The notes under the pieces were generated by a model. It was not told where the DNA came from and made no database searches. It saw nothing but the letters and a program-made list of their open reading frames with translations. A program made the position numbers and the translations under genes. 64,000 nt of DNA. Origin: Hsuehochloa calcarea (Eukaryota > Streptophyta > Magnoliopsida > Poales > Poaceae). Shown here piece by piece: positions 59,827-64,000 of this stretch (position 1 is its first letter; each line of letters opens with the position of its first letter). The DNA is taken from positions 7,259,534-7,323,533 of the forward strand of contig CM070615.1 in assembly GCA_036346395.1 (NCBI GenBank), written 5' to 3'.

Positions 59827-60170
59827 TTATCACAGATGGTTTTTGTTGAAAAGCGATGCGAAGGCGAGATATCACAGGCGGTTTAAACCAAGCACTGCTC
59901 GTGATATGATAGTCTCTCAGGCGGTTCTTGGTTTAAACCGCTCAGTATTCAGTAATATCCTGACGCTTTGTTAATACAACCATTGTGATAAATCGACATA
60001 TCATAAACGGTTGTATTAACAAACCAAATGCGGCGATACTATAGAATCACATACGGCTTAAACCAAGAACCGTGCTGTGAGACTATCATATCACAGACGG
60101 TTCTTGGTTTAAACCGTTTGTGATATCTGCCCTTCACAGATGGTTTTTCAACAAAAACCGTCTGTGATAA
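59827..60170. repeat. Long imperfect hairpin in the CACTA-2 subterminal region
   Basis: 59827-59981 and 60009-60170 are inverted copies around a loop of about 27 bases. Paired landmarks are TTATCACAGA with TCTGTGATAA, GATATGATAGTCTC with GAGACTATCATATC, and TTTGTTAATACAACC with GGTTGTATTAACAAA. The arms contain the subterminal motif repeatedly. Confidence 0.85.
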
Positions 60171-60360
60171 GTCTTTATACCTTAAAAATTTTGTCGTATT
60201 TTCGCCTAGCCTCGTGAATTGGTAGCTATGTGCCTACGAAACTAACAAGCAAGCATATCACGAGATAATGTTGACAACTCAAAGTGATCATTTAACTCAA
60301 AATCAATTACAAAAGAATGTTTCAAGTATTATTGCTAGAGTTACAAATAGTCAAAGTGAA

Positions 60361-63315
60361 TTACAATATTGAATCAATTGTTTCGAGGTCGTTCATCGGT
60401 GTCGACGGCGTGAAATCCTCCGGTGGTGTTAACGATGTCCGCTTTGATGAAGGCTGTAGAGCTCCCTCGAACGCGTCGCGTGACTGGTCCATCTCGAGTG
60501 CATTTAACTCTATGTTCAAGCCTTCATATAGTAAAAGTAAGCATATATATTTAAATTTATAATTAAGAAATAATTATTACGAGATTGACAAACTCGGGAT
60601 CGCATCCTAGAAGCAATCAATAGTTGCATATGATGGCATAAGAATGCGGATAGGTGATCTCGCTTGTCAAGTGCATCAAGAAAATAGAATTACATATATA
60701 TATATGTACGCTTAGTTCGAGACGAATATTACGGAGTATGATATATGATTATTGTGTTGTAGCGTGTACCAAAAATCGATCATGTGAGTAGGTGTGGCGC
60801 TGCTTGTATAAACTCTCTAGGCAACATAACCGATGAACGCCTACATGATTCAAAAAGTTATACTCGTCCATTTCAAGCGAAGGAAGACTACAATAGAGTT
60901 ATTTATGGAGGAAATGAACATACTCGAGTATTCCTTTAAGAAGGGTGAAGTTGTGCTTTTGTTTAGTAGAGAATCAAGGTATAATATCGTGTCCCTCTTT
61001 GGCACAAGAATCGAAGAATCCATGGAACCTACTCATTGATGTCGCTATAGTCATTAACCTATGTTGAAACGAAATTTGTGTAGCAAATATTGAAGCACTT
61101 ACTTCTGATTGTAGGGCACAATTATGTTGTCCTTGTCGTCCAGAGCAAGCAATCCTATTTTTATGTAATTCTCGACGTAGGATGTGTCTTGGTTGATTGT
61201 TTGCTCAGAGACCACGTGTGGGTCGAGGAAACCCACCAGTTCTTTGATTCAACGGGCACATTTCATAATGTATCTGTACATAAGCAATGAGTTGTGATAT
61301 TTATCGGTATCACGTGAGTGTAGAAATTGATTGTACACACTTACAGTGTCCAGCATTGTAGAAGTGAGGCGTCGAGGGTAGTTAGGTTGTATAGGTCAAA
61401 TAAGTCTTCGAAGCCCACGACGAAGTGGCCAGGCTCGTGGAGAAAATGCTCCCTCTCGTATCTTACAGTGATTCCAGTATGGCCCCCCCCTCCTCTCGGA
61501 TCTTGCACAAGTACCAATCATGCAAAGCTTGACAAGCTACTCCTGAGCTGTTTATTTCTGCGCCGGAGACCAACAGACTTTCGAGAGAGTATTCACAGGT
61601 TTGGGAGGTGCCTTAATGTTCTTCGATATCGATTTCTCCTTAACGAGGTGGCTGAGGGACGTCTTCCCGTGAGACGACTCAGGGACCGATATGGTGACAT
61701 GCTTTTCTTGTCCCTTTGCCGTCTTCTCGACGGGAAGCGATGTGGCGGCCTTTTGAAGCTTTGGTTGAGGCGGACTCATCGAGGGTCCTATTGGAGAGGC
61801 AGAGTCCTGTCGATATCGCGTCACTGAAGGGTCCAGGGCGATGTCCTTCTTGGGCCACTGGATAAAAGTGTGTGTGGCATCCCCTAGTGTTCTGATTTCT
61901 ACATTCGGGGGAATCTCCAGCGGGATGGCCATGAAATTGTCATGTACCATGTCCACCTGCACCCTGGCGTAACCCTGCGGTAGTGGCACCGTCTACTCGC
62001 CCTTCCGGTATGGATACACCATACCCCGCCCAACCTCAATAGGAATCGACCCAATTAACCATCCTCACTTGGAGCTTGCAGGGCGTGGGCTCCTACAAAA
62101 TGGTACACAATTAGCTAAGGCGTCCTATAGGTCTATCTTTGGAGCATTCCAGAGATGTACATTACCTCGATGTCGTCGATCGGTAATTGCACGTCGTCAT
62201 GTCCGAATTATGTGTGCACGCGACGCCTACTCCGATGTCGAGGAGGACTTGCTCCCAAATTAACAGGGGCGGCTTGCGCCTGCATGAGTTGATTTACTTG
62301 ATTTTGCAAGTTTGTTATTTGTCCTTGAAATTTTTCAATAATCACATGTTCCAACCGAGCATCGTGCTGGTCCTTGGATCTCTTCCTACTCCTATATGTG
62401 TCGGAGTCGTATGGGAATCCGTCCCTCCAAGGTACATAAACCCCAACACCTCGCGTGCGACCCGGGTGCTCCTTGTTTCCTAGGGCCGTAGATAGTACAT
62501 CCTTCTCCATGTCTACTTCGAAGGAACCTTGGGAAGATGCGGAAGTCAATTCTTCCTGCAAGAGGACATCATGTTATTGTAGACACCATGAAGTTATGGA
62601 CTTATTAACAACTAAGTGGTTCAACATATTTACCAGACGTTGAGACACTGCCTCGTCTACCGGGTTTGTGAAAGAGATGCTGCCCGAAGACGTGGTTGAT
62701 GCTCTCACTCTTAACTGTGCTCGAGCGCTCGTCGAGATCTCAAGAAATCAGGCGAGCCTCGTCTCGCGCCGCCATCGGTGGCTTTACTCGCATACCAGTG
62801 CTTGAGTTTGTTGGGGTGAGTGTTTTGTGCCCGAGAGCTCAGGCGCGCACTTTGCTCCGAAATTTGGCCGTTGTCTCCATCGCATGAAGGCGCCCATGTA
62901 TCCCGCGACAAGAAATGATACTTCATGAAGGGCGTCCAGCCGTGTTCACGCATCGCGTGATAAGCGCTCTTGAAAGTCCTCCACGCTGGCACATCACGAG
63001 CACCGTGCATCGCACACGTGCTCGGTCCGCTTCGGGAAAGTGAACAAGGCGAAAGTTCGGTCCACAACGGTCTCTCAGACATCCGTCGAGACTTCGTCGG
63101 GGTGGTGACGGGACCATTCCTTGCAAGTACCCCGCAGATGGTCCGAATCTCGCACGCTTCTTGGGAGTCACGGATCCCGACGTCACTAACCTTCGTGATC
63201 GCCATACGCCCGAGGAAATTTGGAGATTCCTCGCCATCTCGCTGCGTACCACCTTGATCGGAGATCCAGACGCATTTGGCGACGCGTCGACGCGACGAAG
63301 ACGGTGCCTCGCCAT
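60361..63315 (-). pseudogene. CACTA-2 second gene: Transposase_24 / DUF8039 / Ulp1-like protein
   Basis: On the - strand it starts at ATG 63315 (MARHRLRRVDASPNASGS, matching the CACTA-1 start). It continues with the Transposase_24 domain (TFKSAYHAM, WTPFMKYHFLSRDTW, THPNKLKH). Exon 2 (62561-62208) has TALGNKEHPG, YVPWRDGFPYDSDTYRSRKRSK and a coiled-coil-like LQNQVNQLMQAQ. Then come QGYARVQVDMVHDNFMAIPLE and a Lys/Pro/Ser linker (61989-61552), and a Ulp1-like part with VPYNQ before a GTAAGT donor near 61100 and a following exon near 61030. The last exon begins MDQSRDAFEGALQ and ends TIDSIL at a stop codon at 60361-60363. Frame changes exist in several exons, so the copy is probably dead, but it is more complete than CACTA-1 and defines the exon order. 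Confidence 0.8.
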
Positions 63316-64000
63316 CTCTCTTACTTGCTATCTATATAAATTACGTACGCAATGATTACATAAACAAATAGAAGTTACGCATTGAACCTAAATATATGAT
63401 ACGTAGTAAGTAAAATATATGAAATTGCACAAAAAAACTGCAAAGGAGAAGGAAATATTACAAACAGTGCAGGCTTTTAACATATAGTGAAATATTGCAT
63501 GATTTTGAGTGCTCTCGAAGGTGAGTTGCAAAAGAATCAATGTTTGCCATCTCAGCCCTTTAGTCTATACTCTTCACAAATTGGATAAGAAAACTATAAT
63601 TTTGAGCTCTAATCAATGCTTAGTTAGACTGACAGAACAATCACATGCAATTCACTGAAACAAAATATGACAAGAATATTTTATAGCAACAAGCAAACTA
63701 TTAGAATATGACAAGAATCACTGAATTCATTACTTCAAATAAAAAGCCAACAAACCTTGAATGATTACTTTGATAGCAGCAAGCAAACTATTAGAGCTCA
63801 AAACTAAACTAGTAATCCTACCAATTTCAGTATTAGACCATCTAAAATCATAGAGCAAAATTAAGCCCACAAAATGCACTGTTGCCAAGCACAATAAAGC
63901 CATCACCACCAGAACCCACAAGAACAACCAAGCCATCACCACCAGAACACATGGGTTGACCAATCTGGATGATATCAAGGAACATATTTATCTTGCTAAC
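63316..64000 (-). other. CACTA-2 region upstream of the second gene
   Basis: AT-rich and unlike the matching spacer of CACTA-1 (3012-3525). It contains a repeated phrase, AGCAACAAGCAAACTATTAGA near 63687 and AGCAGCAAGCAAACTATTAGA near 63775, and a doubled CCATCACCACCAGAAC near 63901 and 63932. An 82-codon - strand frame (63730-63978) is hydrophobic (VLVVMAWLFLWVLVV) but matches nothing I recognise. Confidence 0.4.

Larger units (their letters stand above)
59732..64000 (-). mobile_element. CACTA transposon CACTA-2 (one end and second gene; continues past window)
   Basis: The terminus CACTACTACAGAAAA at 59732-59746 interrupts copia B gag. Subterminal copies of ATCACAGACGGTT in both orientations fill 59750-60175. 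The Transposase_24/Ulp1 gene lies on the - strand, so the terminus seen is the 3' end of the element. A TSD of three bases (TCA at 59729-59731) is possible but its partner is outside. It is the same family as CACTA-1. Confidence 0.85.

Noticed and set aside
59732..64000. A new defence or signalling system
   Set aside because: All coding remnants here belong to known CACTA proteins (Transposase_24, DUF8039-like, Ulp1-like); I found no gene cluster outside transposable elements anywhere in the window.

Overview
This window is a stretch of plant nuclear DNA, almost certainly from a grass. It carries Ty1/copia and Ty3/gypsy LTR retrotransposons, a TRIM, and En/Spm-type CACTA transposons with the CACTACTACAGAAAA terminus common in grasses. 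I see no host gene, no structural RNA gene and nothing bacterial. Almost all of it reads as transposable elements nested inside one another. Most reading frames are short because the coding remnants are broken by stops and small indels.

The layers can be rebuilt from target-site duplications (TSDs) and from reading frames that resume across insertions. The oldest visible layer is a CACTA element on the + strand (CACTA-1): a TNP2 transposase tail at 2347-3011 and a Transposase_24/Ulp1 gene at 3526-5644, continued at 10591-10924. A 4.9-kb solo LTR of a family called R here (5645-10585, - strand, TSD GTGGG) splits that gene. A second R copy ends at 2346. A copia array (A/B) begins at 10925, just before the expected last exon of the CACTA gene.

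The copia array has the form LTR (10925-13068), internal A, shared LTR (47519-48622), internal B. Internal A is split twice. First, a 12.8-kb R LTR (16927-29723) lies between its integrase and reverse transcriptase. That R copy contains a TRIM (17853-26423, TSD CTTGT), and the TRIM contains a gag-only copia element (D, 18290-26156). Second, another copia family (C, 31599-46403, TSD GGTTC) lies in its 3' leader. Element C holds a truncated chromovirus-type gypsy piece (32766-37121) and an LTR-like block (37122-39172). Internal B is split in its gag gene by a complete gypsy-like element without recognisable coding capacity (G, 49915-58702, TSD GATTT). It is then cut at 59732 by a second CACTA element on the - strand (CACTA-2), which runs past the window end with its own Transposase_24/Ulp1 gene.

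The most interesting signals are: an unusual copia Gag family with two zinc knuckles flanking many CxxC modules; a seven-A frameshift at the same site in three gag copies; a two-copy copia array sharing one LTR; a hairpin with arms of about 155-162 bp next to the CACTA-2 end; palindromic motif arrays in LTRs and a 3' leader; and a coding-free LTR element beside a chromodomain-bearing relative. LTR pairs differ partly by homopolymer and CC/GG length, so some frameshifts may be assembly errors.
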